A DNA stretch of 55,101 bases from Pseudomonadota bacterium (GTDB lineage Bacteria > Pseudomonadota > Alphaproteobacteria > Rhizobiales > Beijerinckiaceae): contig JAFAAP010000168.1 in NCBI GenBank assembly GCA_023426505.1, forward strand, positions 1-55,101. Direction: 5' to 3'. Numbering within the stretch: position 1 is the stretch's first letter; each line of letters begins with the position of its first letter. The translations under genes and the position numbers were made by a program. Shown piece by piece: positions 17,072-25,690 of this stretch. Under the pieces are notes generated by a model. The model saw only the letters and a list, made by a program, of their open reading frames with translations. It had not been told where the DNA came from and did not search any database.

Positions 17072-18949
17072 TCACGGACGGCGACCGCGCGGGCCGCCCT
17101 TGGAGCCGCCCTTCGGTCCCCCTTTGAAGCCGCCGGAGCCGCCTCTCGGGCCGCCCTTGAAGCCGCCGCCGGCACCACCTCGCGGGCCACCGCGGCCTGC
17201 GCCTTCTCCCCGGGGCGGACCACGGCGCGGACGCTCGTCGCCACCGGCCCGGAACGGCTTGTCGCCGTCGCGGCTGCGGAACGGGCGGCCGCCTTCCGGA
17301 CGGGGGCGACGGGGACGCTCGTCACCCTCGGAGCGGGAGCGGAACGGCTTGTCGCCGGCCGGACGGCGGGGGCGGTCATCGTCGCGCCGCGGGCGGTCGA
17401 ACCCGCCTTCGCGCCTGACCCGCGGGGCGCGCTCGCTGCGCTCCGCCTCGCGGCGCGGCCTGCGCTCGGAAGCTTCCTCCCTCGGCTCGCTGACCAGGCG
17501 CTCGACCTTCACCTTGCGATCCCCCGACGCGATGGAGCCGACGCGCTGGCGCGGACGCTCGGCGCTGGCGGCACGGGCCGTCTTGGGATCGGCGTCGCGG
17601 CGGGCGAATTTCTTCCGAGGGCCGTCTTCGGTCTCTCCGGCGCGCCAGACGCTCGTCTTCACATCGAGCCGCGAGGGACGCTTCTTCGGCTCCTCCTCGT
17701 CCCGGCCGCGACGATCGTCGCTGCGGGCGCGGAACGGCCGGTCGTCATCGTTCCGGCGGCGCGGGCGCTCCTCGTCCCGGTCGCGGCCGAAGCGGCCTGG
17801 GCGCTCGTCACGTCCGGCGCGGGCAGGGCGTTCGTCGCGCTCGGCGCGGGCGCGCTCCTCGCGCTCCCGCTTCTTCGGCGAGCCGAAGGGGGCAATGGGC
17901 TCGCGCACCGGGCTCTCGAAATCGACGCCGGCTTCGGTCGCGAGCGCCGTGCCGAGCTGGTCCTTGAGCACCTTGGTGCGAACCTCCTCCACGAGGCCGG
18001 GCTCGATGTCGCCGAGCTGGAACGGCCCGAAGGAGAGACGGATCAGGCGGTTCACCTGGAGGCCGAGATGCTCGAGGATGCGCTTGACCTCGCGGTTCTT
18101 GCCCTCACGCAGGCCGAGCGTGATCCACGCGTTGTCGCCCTGCACCCGGTCGAGGCGGGCCTCCACGGGGCCGTACTCGATGCCCTCGATGGTGATGCCG
18201 TCGCGCAGGTTGTCGAGATCGGCCTGGGTCACCTCGCCATGGGCGCGCACCTTGTAGCGGCGCAGCCAGCCGGTGTCCGGATGGGCGATGACGCGGGCGA
18301 GCCCGCCGTCATTGGTGAGGAGCAGGAGTCCCTCGGTGTTGATGTCGAGCCGGCCGACCGCCACCACCCGCGGCAGGTCCTCGGGCAGGCTCTCGAACAC
18401 GGTCGGGCGCCCTTCCGGGTCGCGGGCGGTCGTCACGAGGCCGCGCGGCTTGTGGAACAGCCACAGGCGGGTGCGCTCCCGAAGGGGCAGGGGCTCCCCA
18501 TCGACCGTGATCTTGTCCTCAGTCGACACGTTGACGGCCGGGCTGTCGAGCACCTTGCCGTTGAGGGTCACGCGGCCTTCCGCGATCATGGCCTCAGCAT
18601 CCCGACGGGAGGCGAGGCCTGCGCGGGCGATCACCTTGGCGATGCGCTCCTCCGTGGGCTCCTGGGCCTGCGTCTCGGCAGGTGCCTCGGCGCCTGCCTC
18701 CAGGACGCGACGCGGGCGCTCGTCCTTGGCGCGGTCGAAGCGGCGCGGCCGATCCTCGCCGCCGCGGCCCCGGACCGGCTTGTCGCCGCCCTCACGGGGC
18801 TTACGGGGGCGGTCGTCGCCGCTCCGGGCGCGGAACGGGCGGTCGTCGCCGTCGCGCGGTTTGCGGAAGGGCCGGTCACCGGAAGGGCGGCCGCGGTCGG
18901 GGCGCCCTGGCGGACGGCCCTTCCGATGATTGTCGTTGCTGTCGGTCAT
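17072..18949 (-). CDS. rluB: RluB-type 23S rRNA pseudouridine synthase with long disordered tails
   Basis: RsuA/RluB/RluE-family pseudouridine synthase; RluB acts on 23S U2605. The 625-residue product has a normal core at residues 100-340: an S4 RNA-binding domain (ERIAKVIARAGLASRRDAE) and the catalytic domain with Asp202 in GRLDINTEGLLLLTNDG. On either side lie low-complexity tails: about 98 residues before the core and nearly 280 after it, built from Arg, Asp, Glu and Gly with repeated blocks such as DDRPFRARS and GDKPFR, ending in GGFKGGPRGG repeats. The E. coli enzyme is under 300 residues. The ATG at 18949 gives MTDSNDNHRKG; longer upstream extensions would run into tadA. Operon with rsmD. 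Confidence 0.93.
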   Translation of the reverse strand: MTDSNDNHRKGRPPGRPDRGRPSGDRPFRKPRDGDDRPFRARSGDDRPRKPREGGDKPVRGRGGEDRPRRFDRAKDERPRRVLEAGAEAPAETQAQEPTEERIAKVIARAGLASRRDAEAMIAEGRVTLNGKVLDSPAVNVSTEDKITVDGEPLPLRERTRLWLFHKPRGLVTTARDPEGRPTVFESLPEDLPRVVAVGRLDINTEGLLLLTNDGGLARVIAHPDTGWLRRYKVRAHGEVTQADLDNLRDGITIEGIEYGPVEARLDRVQGDNAWITLGLREGKNREVKRILEHLGLQVNRLIRLSFGPFQLGDIEPGLVEEVRTKVLKDQLGTALATEAGVDFESPVREPIAPFGSPKKREREERARAERDERPARAGRDERPGRFGRDRDEERPRRRNDDDRPFRARSDDRRGRDEEEPKKRPSRLDVKTSVWRAGETEDGPRKKFARRDADPKTARAASAERPRQRVGSIASGDRKVKVERLVSEPREEASERRPRREAERSERAPRVRREGGFDRPRRDDDRPRRPAGDKPFRSRSEGDERPRRPRPEGGRPFRSRDGDKPFRAGGDERPRRGPPRGEGAGRGGPRGGAGGGFKGGPRGGSGGFKGGPKGGSKGGPRGRRP

Positions 18950-18989
18950 GGCGGCCTGATAGCAGAGGATACACAGAGAAGCGAGGGCC

Positions 18990-19451
18990 ATGGACAACGC
19001 CGGCTGCAACAAGTTCGATCCCATGGGCGCAGCTTTCGACGAGGCCCGGGCGGCGGCGACGCGTGGCGAGGTGCCGGTCGGGGCCGTGATCGTGCGCGAC
19101 GGCCGCCTCATCGCATCCGACGGAAACCGGCCACGCCAACTGCGCGACCCCTCCGCCCACGCCGAGATGCTGGCGATCCGGCGCGCCTGCGAGGTGCTGG
19201 ACGACGAGCGGCTCACCGGCTGCGACCTCTACGTGACGCTGGAGCCCTGCACTATGTGCGCCGCCGCCATCTCGTTCGCCCGGATCCGGCGGGTCTATTT
19301 CGCCGCCTACGATCCGAAGGGCGGCGCCGTCGAGAACGGAGTCCGCTTCTTCGACCAGCCCACCTGCCACCGCGCCCCGGAGGTTTATGGCGGCATCCGC
19401 GAAAGCGAGGCCGCGACCCTGCTCAGGGGGTTCTTCAAGGGGCGGCGGTAA
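18990..19451 (+). CDS. tadA: tRNA adenosine(34) deaminase
   Basis: Converts A34 of tRNA-Arg(ACG) to inosine, an essential step for decoding CGN codons. The 153-residue product is a cytidine/deoxycytidylate deaminase fold with the zinc/proton-shuttle motif HAE and the second zinc motif PCTMC, plus GAVENGVRFF typical of TadA. It is divergent from rluB with only 40 bases between the two start codons, so the promoters must overlap. Confidence 0.96.
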   Translation: MDNAGCNKFDPMGAAFDEARAAATRGEVPVGAVIVRDGRLIASDGNRPRQLRDPSAHAEMLAIRRACEVLDDERLTGCDLYVTLEPCTMCAAAISFARIRRVYFAAYDPKGGAVENGVRFFDQPTCHRAPEVYGGIRESEAATLLRGFFKGRR

Positions 19452-19538
19452 TTGGCCTGAAATTCCGACATGTCAGGTCAGACGGATAAGAAATCGTATG
19501 CTCCTGCCGTTAGGCCTGGCTGACGCCGCAATGCCTGG

Positions 19539-21260
19539 TTACACGAAGAAGAAGTCCTTCCAGGTGAGGGTTGTGCCCTCGCCCTTCTGGAGCTTGAGGC
19601 TGGCGATCTCGACCATGGCCTTCGCGCCGGAGCCGTCCACGTCGAAGTACAGCTTCTTGGGCCGGGCGTTGTAGATGAAGAAGTCGTCCTTGTCGGCAGC
19701 CTTGTCGCCCACCTTGAAGAAGCTGCTCTTCATCTTCACCGGCTTGTCGAGCGCCGCACCCTTGTTCTTCAGGTACTTGGCGATGGTCTTGTTGGTGAAC
19801 GCCGCATCGTCGAAGTAGATCGAGTCGTACTTCGAGCCGAAGTCGTAGATCACGTCCTTGTTCTTGTTCGCCACGCCCTTGCTGGTCAGCTTCACGTCGA
19901 ACAGGAACGCGTCGCGGCTGCCTGAGCCCTTACCACCGTAGAGCTTGTCCCGGCCCTCGCCGCCGCTGAGCGTGTCGTTGCCAGCCTCGCCCTTGAGCGT
20001 GTCGGCGCCGCCCTGCCCGAACAGCCGGTCGTTGCTGTCTGTCCCGAGCAAGACATCCGAATTATTGCTGCCATTGATGACATTGCTCCCGCCGGTGCCG
20101 CCGCTTCCTCCGCCCGAGTTGTTGCCGGGCTGTGTGCCGGAGGGGATGCCGAAGATCTCAGTAACGAATCCCACTGTAGCGCCGCTGTTGACCCAGCCTA
20201 CGGCAAAGGCCCCATTTGAGAGGGAAATAATGGATTCTGCCGTCTGATCGCCAGCCGTCATGCCTACCGCAACCATATCCTGGACGACCGAACCATCAGC
20301 GGCGCAGGCGGCGACGTAGACGTCATCCTGATTGTTGACGGTCGTCTGAATGGCGACGGCAAAGCCTCCGTTAGAGAGCGGCACTATTTTGGGGTTGCCC
20401 CAGATCTGCCCCGGTGGCTTCGAGAATTGCGTTGCGGGGCCCACGGCTTGGCCGGTCGTCCCACTAAAGGCCTGCAGGCGCAGGACCGGCAGATTGTTGC
20501 TAATATCCTCCCAGAGCACAACGAAGTTGTTCCCGACCGACACGACGCCTGGATGGATTTCGGTCAGCACTCCGGACGTACCCAAAGTCCAGATTGGGCC
20601 TTGATCTTGCCCGTTCCGCACATCATGCCGATAGGCCATGATTTTCGTGGTATTCTGTTCGGCGAATGCTCCGACGACGACGGCGGCACCATCCGGCATC
20701 AGAACCGTTCCGACATTTTGATTGCTGACAAAAGAATGGAGCCCGAAGGATTGGGCGGACCATGCGCCGGTCGCGGATGCTGTTGCGACGCCCTCGATGA
20801 CATATCCCGTCGAGTTGACGGATCCGTCATAAGTGAAAGCGAAGCCGCCTCCCGCGAGTGGAGCGATGTCTCTAAGAATGGGATTTACTACATCGGTATC
20901 GCTGATCTGAAAGCGGCTGCCCTGTGGATTGTGGTTCGGGCTGGCATCGAGGATTTGAGCCATCAGCGGCGCTGCAGCACCATCGCTTTGCTTCCATGCG
21001 ACGACGGCGCGACCGTCCTGAAGGGCAGCAACCTCCACAGAGGTCAGGTTGTTTCCTGTTGTAGTATGCAACAGCTGTGGTGCGCGCAGCACCGATCCGT
21101 CCGGTTTGAAGACTGCCGAATGGATAAATCCATCGCCGGCACGATTGAACGACGCCCAAACCGCCAGATAGTTGCCGCTTGGCATGAGGGTCATGTCGCA
21201 GTCCGAAGGGACCATCTCCCCTACGGGGCTGCTGAAATTCCTTTTGCGTGAAAGCGGCAT
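19539..21260 (-). CDS. RTX calcium-binding exoprotein with beta-propeller-like N-terminal domain
   Basis: 573 residues. The first 360 residues are repeated beta-strand modules (NYLAVWASF, DGRAVVAWKQ, GGFAFTYDGS, NFVVLWEDI, GGFAVAIQTT, GAFAVGWVNS), suggesting a propeller. A Gly/Ser-rich linker (NNSGGGSGGTGGSN) leads to RTX nonapeptides (GTDSNDRLFGQGGADTLKG, GGEGRDKLYGG) that should bind calcium, then a C-terminal domain ending KDFFFV, a hydrophobic tail typical of type I secretion substrates. There is no N-terminal signal peptide. No enzyme motif is recognised; adhesion or matrix binding is possible. Base composition of the N-terminal half is visibly less GC-rich than neighbouring genes. The upstream 113 bases are AT-rich and probably hold the promoter. 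Confidence 0.85.
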   Translation of the reverse strand: MPLSRKRNFSSPVGEMVPSDCDMTLMPSGNYLAVWASFNRAGDGFIHSAVFKPDGSVLRAPQLLHTTTGNNLTSVEVAALQDGRAVVAWKQSDGAAAPLMAQILDASPNHNPQGSRFQISDTDVVNPILRDIAPLAGGGFAFTYDGSVNSTGYVIEGVATASATGAWSAQSFGLHSFVSNQNVGTVLMPDGAAVVVGAFAEQNTTKIMAYRHDVRNGQDQGPIWTLGTSGVLTEIHPGVVSVGNNFVVLWEDISNNLPVLRLQAFSGTTGQAVGPATQFSKPPGQIWGNPKIVPLSNGGFAVAIQTTVNNQDDVYVAACAADGSVVQDMVAVGMTAGDQTAESIISLSNGAFAVGWVNSGATVGFVTEIFGIPSGTQPGNNSGGGSGGTGGSNVINGSNNSDVLLGTDSNDRLFGQGGADTLKGEAGNDTLSGGEGRDKLYGGKGSGSRDAFLFDVKLTSKGVANKNKDVIYDFGSKYDSIYFDDAAFTNKTIAKYLKNKGAALDKPVKMKSSFFKVGDKAADKDDFFIYNARPKKLYFDVDGSGAKAMVEIASLKLQKGEGTTLTWKDFFFV

Positions 21261-21373
21261 GACAAGAATCTTTATTTAACTGAATAACATTACAATAAAT
21301 CGGCAATCTGAGGCAAGGAAGAGCGCCCACTCATTTGAGCAAATGGCGTTAGAAGGGAACTGCACAGAAGTCC

Positions 21374-22282
21374 CTATTTGCTGAGAAACGCCCCCAGCGC
21401 CTCCAGCGTCGCGCTCGGGTTCTCCTCGGCCACGAAATGGCCCGAGGTGATGCCTGTGCCGTGGATTTTCGGCGCAAAGGAGTTGCGCCATACGTCGAGC
21501 GGGTGCTCGGCTTGGCCTACGGGGCCGCTGACCAGGTAGAAGTCGCTCCAGATCAGATAGCTCGGGCAACCGATCGTCTTGCCCGCCGCCAGATCGGCCT
21601 CATCGGCCTCGACGTCGCGGGTGGCGCCGGCCCGGTAATCCTCGCAGAAGGCGTGGATGCGGGTCGGGTCGTTGCAGCTGTCCCGATAGGATTGCAGTGC
21701 GCAGCGGTCGAGGAAGGACAGGTCGCCGGGGGCGGACCACTTGGCGAGAAGCCCTTCGAAATAAGCCAGCGGGTCTTGGCCGATCTCCTGCTCCGGCTTC
21801 GGATAGGACTCGGAGAGGAAGCCCCAGTGGGCGGCCGGGACCTTGCCGGCCTTCATCTGCGCCCAGACGTGGAAGGTCGGCAGGATGTCGAGGAGCGCCA
21901 GGCGCTCGACCCGGCCCGGATGATCGAGGGCGAGCCGGTAGCCGACCCGAGCGCCGCGGTCGTGTCCCGCCACGGCGAAATGCACGTGGCCCAACGCCTC
22001 CATCACGGCGACGACGTCGCGGCCCATGGCGCGTTTCGAGTAGGTCTCGTGGTTCGGGTCGCCCTTCGGGGCCGTCGACCAACCGTAGCCGCGCAGGTCC
22101 ATGCACACGACCTTGTGCCTCTCGGCCAGCGTCGGAGCGAGGTGGTGCCACATGGCATGGGTCTGCGGAAACCCGTGCAGCAGCACGAGGGGAGGGCCGT
22201 CGCCCTTCGAGCGTGCGAAGACGCGCCCGACCTCCGTGTCGATCCAGTGGGAGTCGAAACCGGGAAACAGATCGTCGCTCAT
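21374..22282 (-). CDS. Alpha/beta hydrolase, fluoroacetate/haloacetate dehalogenase-like
   Basis: 302 residues, soluble, no signal peptide. The residues that define fluoroacetate dehalogenases all appear at the right spacing: nucleophile Asp108 with carboxylate-binding Arg109 and Arg112 (GHDRGARVGYR), acid Asp132 (LLDILPT), halide-binding His152-Trp153 (AAHWGFL) and Tyr216 (CEDYRAG), and base His282 (SGHFVAEE). In the characterised Rhodopseudomonas enzyme these are D110, R111, R114, D134, H155, W156, Y219 and H280 (from memory). The product is therefore a good candidate for hydrolysing haloacetates to glycolate, though epoxide hydrolases also use Asp in this place. It lies upstream of the RTX gene on the same strand and downstream of purD. 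Confidence 0.85.
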   Translation of the reverse strand: MSDDLFPGFDSHWIDTEVGRVFARSKGDGPPLVLLHGFPQTHAMWHHLAPTLAERHKVVCMDLRGYGWSTAPKGDPNHETYSKRAMGRDVVAVMEALGHVHFAVAGHDRGARVGYRLALDHPGRVERLALLDILPTFHVWAQMKAGKVPAAHWGFLSESYPKPEQEIGQDPLAYFEGLLAKWSAPGDLSFLDRCALQSYRDSCNDPTRIHAFCEDYRAGATRDVEADEADLAAGKTIGCPSYLIWSDFYLVSGPVGQAEHPLDVWRNSFAPKIHGTGITSGHFVAEENPSATLEALGAFLSK

Positions 22283-22343
22283 GAGGGCCGCCTTGCGATG
22301 TCGGACTGGTGTTCGTCCTCATCTAGCGGAGCCGGTCCGTTCG

Positions 22344-23618
22344 TCAGCCCTCCCGCTCCACAGCGCGCCAGCCGATGTCGCGGCGGCAGAAGCCCTCCGG
22401 CCAGTCGATCTTCGAAACGGCCTCGTAGGCCTTGGCCTGCGCCTCGGTGATCGTCCGGCCCATGGCGGTGACGTTGAGCACGCGCCCGCCATTGGCGAGG
22501 ATCCTGTCGCCGTCCTGCCTCGTGCCGGCGTGAAACACGATCACGCCGTCGAGGGCCTCGGCCGCATCGATGCCCTTGATCTCCGAGCCCTTCTCGACCG
22601 CGCCGGGATAGCCCTTTGCGGCCATCACCACGGTGAGCGCCGCCTCGTTGCTCCATTGCAGGGAGATGCTGTCGAGCACGCCGTCGCAGGCGGCAAGGAG
22701 GGCCGTCACGAGGTCGGATTTGAGGCGCGGCAGCAGCACCTGGGTCTCGGGGTCGCCGAGGCGGGCGTTGTACTCGATGAGCTGCGGCCCCTTGTCGGTG
22801 AGCATCAGGCCCGCATAGAGGATACCCGTATAGGGTGTGCCGCGCGCCTGCATGCCGGCGAGCGTCGGCATGATGATCTCGCGCATCACCCGGTCCTGAA
22901 GCGCCGGCGTCAGCACCGCGGCGGGCGAATAGGCCCCCATGCCGCCGGTGTTCGGCCCCTGGTCGCCGTCGAAGACGCGCTTGTGGTCCTGCGCGGTGCC
23001 GAATGGGACCGCGGTTCTGCCGTCGCAGAGGGCGAAGAAGCTCGCCTCCTCGCCTTCGAGAAAGGCTTCGATCACGACCTCGGCGCCTGCGGCGCCGCGG
23101 CCTCCGCCGATCATCATGTCGATGGCGGCCTCCGCTTCCTCGAAGGAGGTGGCGACCACCACCCCCTTGCCGGCGGCGAGCCCGTCGGCCTTCACGACGG
23201 TCGGCACCCCGTAATTGCGCACATAGGTCTTGGCCGTCTCGGCATCGGTGAAGCGCCGGTAGGCGGCGGTCGGGATGCCGAATTCGGCGCAGAGATCCTT
23301 CGTGAAGGCTTTCGAGCCTTCGAGCTGCGCGGCCGCCTTGCTCGGCCCGAAGGCTTTGATTCCGGCAGCCTTGAGGTCGTCCACGAGCCCGGCGACCAGC
23401 GGCGCCTCCGGGCCGACGACGACGAAATCGATCCCCATGGTGCGGCAGAAGGCGATCACCGCCGCATGATCCGTCACGTCCACGACCACATTGGTGCCGT
23501 GCTGAGACGTCCCGGGATTGCCCGGAGCGATGAAGAGCCGGTCGCAGAGCGGGCTCGCCGAGAGGCTCCAGGCCAGCGCATGCTCCCGTCCGCCGGAGCC
23601 GATAAGAAGAATGTTCAT
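22344..23618 (-). CDS. purD: Phosphoribosylamine--glycine ligase
   Basis: Second step of purine synthesis: joins glycine to phosphoribosylamine with ATP. The 424-residue ATP-grasp protein begins MNILLIGSGGREHALAW, the canonical N-domain motif, and has KADGLAAGKGVVVA, GDQGPNTGGMGAYSPA and LIEYNARLGDPETQ. The ATG at 23618 follows AGGAGG at eight bases; a TTG at 23624 is too near that site. It is divergent from xseA, with about 210 bases between. Full length with no irregularities. Confidence 0.97.
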   Translation of the reverse strand: MNILLIGSGGREHALAWSLSASPLCDRLFIAPGNPGTSQHGTNVVVDVTDHAAVIAFCRTMGIDFVVVGPEAPLVAGLVDDLKAAGIKAFGPSKAAAQLEGSKAFTKDLCAEFGIPTAAYRRFTDAETAKTYVRNYGVPTVVKADGLAAGKGVVVATSFEEAEAAIDMMIGGGRGAAGAEVVIEAFLEGEEASFFALCDGRTAVPFGTAQDHKRVFDGDQGPNTGGMGAYSPAAVLTPALQDRVMREIIMPTLAGMQARGTPYTGILYAGLMLTDKGPQLIEYNARLGDPETQVLLPRLKSDLVTALLAACDGVLDSISLQWSNEAALTVVMAAKGYPGAVEKGSEIKGIDAAEALDGVIVFHAGTRQDGDRILANGGRVLNVTAMGRTITEAQAKAYEAVSKIDWPEGFCRRDIGWRAVEREG

Positions 23619-23827
23619 GCGCAAGCCCTCCTGTGCCGCTTGGGCTCATAAAGGCTTGGAGAGGCTTCGGCTACCCTGAAAGTGCTGGGCCGACGCGGCC
23701 GCTCCGGAAGCCTCATTTGAGTCGGATTGGTGGCGATGCAGCGTGCGGATCACACTTATCCACGTTCTTCCGGCGCGACTCCCATCGGCCTTGGCAGACC
23801 CCCGTCCGACCCGGTACTGTTCTCGGC

Positions 23828-25402
23828 ATGTTCGCGGAAAAAGCCCCCTCCAACGCCCCCGAATGGTCGGTCTCCGATCTCGCGGGCGCCCTCAAGCGCA
23901 CCCTCGAGGACGCGTTCGGCCATGTGCGCCTGCGCGGCGAGGTATCGGGTTATCGCGGGCCCCATTCGTCCGGCCACGTTTATTTCTGCCTCAAGGACCA
24001 GAATGCCCGCATCGATGCGGTGATCTGGAAGGGCTCTTTCGCCAAGCTGAAGATCCGGCCGGAGGAGGGCATGGAGGTGATCGCCACCGGGCGCATCACC
24101 ACCTTCCCGGGCTCGTCCAAGTACCAGATCGTGGTCGAGACGCTGGAGCCCGCCGGCATCGGCGCCCTCATGGCGGTGCTGGAGGAGCGGCGGCGCAAGC
24201 TCAATGCCGAGGGGCTCTTCGCGGCCGAGCGCAAGCGGCGGCTGCCCTATCTGCCGCGGGTGATCGGGGTCGTGACCTCGCCCACCGGCGCCGTGATCCG
24301 CGACATCCTGCACCGGCTGGAGGACCGCTTCCCGCGTCAGGTCCTGGTCTGGCCCGTGCGCGTGCAGGGCGACACCTGCGCGGCGGAGGTGGCGGCGGCC
24401 ATCCGGGGCTTCAACGCGCTCCAGCCCGGAGGCCGTGTGCCGCGGCCCGACGTCCTGATCGTCGCCCGCGGCGGCGGCTCGATCGAGGACCTGTGGGGCT
24501 TCAACGAGGAAATCGTGGTCCGTGCCGCGGCCGAGAGCGCGATTCCGCTCGTCTCTGCGGTCGGGCACGAGACCGACTGGACTCTGATCGACCATGCTGC
24601 CGACGTCCGCGCGCCGACGCCGACCGGCGCGGCCGAGATGGTGGTGCCGGTGCGCATCGAGCTCATGGCGGCCGTCAACGACCTCTCACGCCGCCATGTG
24701 GAATCGGTGCTGCGGGTGATCGACCGCCGCCGCTCCGACCTGCGCGCCACGGCCCGGGCCCTGCCGACGCCGGAGGCCCTGTTCTCGCCCAAGCGCCAGC
24801 GGCTCGATCTCGCGGCCACGAAGCTTTATCCGGCTTTGTCCCGCAACGCCCGCGGCCACGAGGAACGCCTTCGCCGGCTCGCGACCCAGCTGGCCAACCT
24901 GTCGCCGGTGGCCCGCGTCGCCAAGATGCGGGCGCGGCTCGACGCGGTCGAGGTCCGGCCGCAGGAGGCCATGAAGCGCATCCTCCAGAGCCGAGCCGAC
25001 AAGCTCGACCATATGCGCCAGCGGCTGGAGGCCGCCCGCGCGGCGCTGCTGCGGGCCGAAGTGGTGCGGATCGGCCAGCGGCGCGAGCTGGTGACCGGTC
25101 TGGCCGAGCGCCTCGGACCGGCCCTCGCGGGCCAGATCGCCCGCAAGGCCGATCGCCTGGAATCCGTGGCCCATCTCTTCGACAGCCTGAACTACAAGTC
25201 GGTGCTCAAGCGCGGCTTCGCCCTCGTGCGGGACCTCGACGGACAGCCCCTGCGCTCGGCCGATGCGGTTCTGGACGGGCAGGCCCTCGTGCTCGAATTC
25301 GCGGACGGCAAGGTGGACGCCACCGGCGGGCGCATCGGGACGCGGCCGAAGATCGCCAAACTCAAGATCGCGCTCGCGGAGGAGCAGGGGGCTCTGTTCT
25401 GA
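23828..25402 (+). CDS. xseA: Exodeoxyribonuclease VII large subunit
   Basis: Large subunit of the single-strand-specific exonuclease VII, which needs several XseB small subunits; xseB is not in the window. The 524-residue product has the N-terminal OB fold (LRGEVSGYRGPHSSGHVYFCLKD), the catalytic core with GVVTSPTGAVIRDI and VLIVARGGGSIEDLWGFNEE, then VSAVGHETDWTLIDHAADVRAPTPTGAAE, and a long helical segment toward the C terminus. The ATG at 23828 matches the family start; longer in-frame extensions lack support. A small DUF2093 gene follows on the same strand. Confidence 0.96.
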   Translation: MFAEKAPSNAPEWSVSDLAGALKRTLEDAFGHVRLRGEVSGYRGPHSSGHVYFCLKDQNARIDAVIWKGSFAKLKIRPEEGMEVIATGRITTFPGSSKYQIVVETLEPAGIGALMAVLEERRRKLNAEGLFAAERKRRLPYLPRVIGVVTSPTGAVIRDILHRLEDRFPRQVLVWPVRVQGDTCAAEVAAAIRGFNALQPGGRVPRPDVLIVARGGGSIEDLWGFNEEIVVRAAAESAIPLVSAVGHETDWTLIDHAADVRAPTPTGAAEMVVPVRIELMAAVNDLSRRHVESVLRVIDRRRSDLRATARALPTPEALFSPKRQRLDLAATKLYPALSRNARGHEERLRRLATQLANLSPVARVAKMRARLDAVEVRPQEAMKRILQSRADKLDHMRQRLEAARAALLRAEVVRIGQRRELVTGLAERLGPALAGQIARKADRLESVAHLFDSLNYKSVLKRGFALVRDLDGQPLRSADAVLDGQALVLEFADGKVDATGGRIGTRPKIAKLKIALAEEQGALF

Positions 25403-25474
25403 GGCGTCATTGAAAAGACCTGCTCCTTGTCCTTATGTGAAGGGCAGGCCCTCCAGACATCGGCGATTGAGCGC

Positions 25475-25690
25475 ATGAACAAGCAGGAGCGCACCGGCGG
25501 CGAGGCCGTGGTGCAATATCTCGACAGCAACCTCAGGGTCGTGAAGCCCGGAGCCTTCGTGCGCTGCGGCGTCACGGGGCAGCCGATCCCCCTCGATGAG
25601 CTCAAGTACTGGAGCGTGGAGCTTCAGGAAGCCTATGCGTCGCCCGAGGCGGTGATGATGCGCATCACCGGCACGGCTCCGTCACGATGA
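25475..25690 (+). CDS. DUF2093 domain protein
   Basis: 71 residues, matching a small alphaproteobacterial family of unknown function (VQYLDSNLRVVKPGAFVRCGVTGQPIPLDELKYWSVELQEAYAS). One cysteine in VRCGVTG. I chose the ATG at 25475 because the product then begins MNKQERTGG and has the family length; an in-frame ATG at 25427 is possible. It lies 72 bases after xseA. Its last nine bases overlap the 3' end of lpxK on the opposite strand, so the two transcripts are antisense to each other at their ends. Confidence 0.8.
   Translation: MNKQERTGGEAVVQYLDSNLRVVKPGAFVRCGVTGQPIPLDELKYWSVELQEAYASPEAVMMRITGTAPSR

Noticed and set aside
16958..19489. 843-codon plus-strand frame across rsmD, rluB and tadA
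   Set aside because: It is the mirror of the repetitive Arg/Asp codons in the rluB tails; rsmD and rluB on the minus strand and tadA in another plus-strand frame explain the region.
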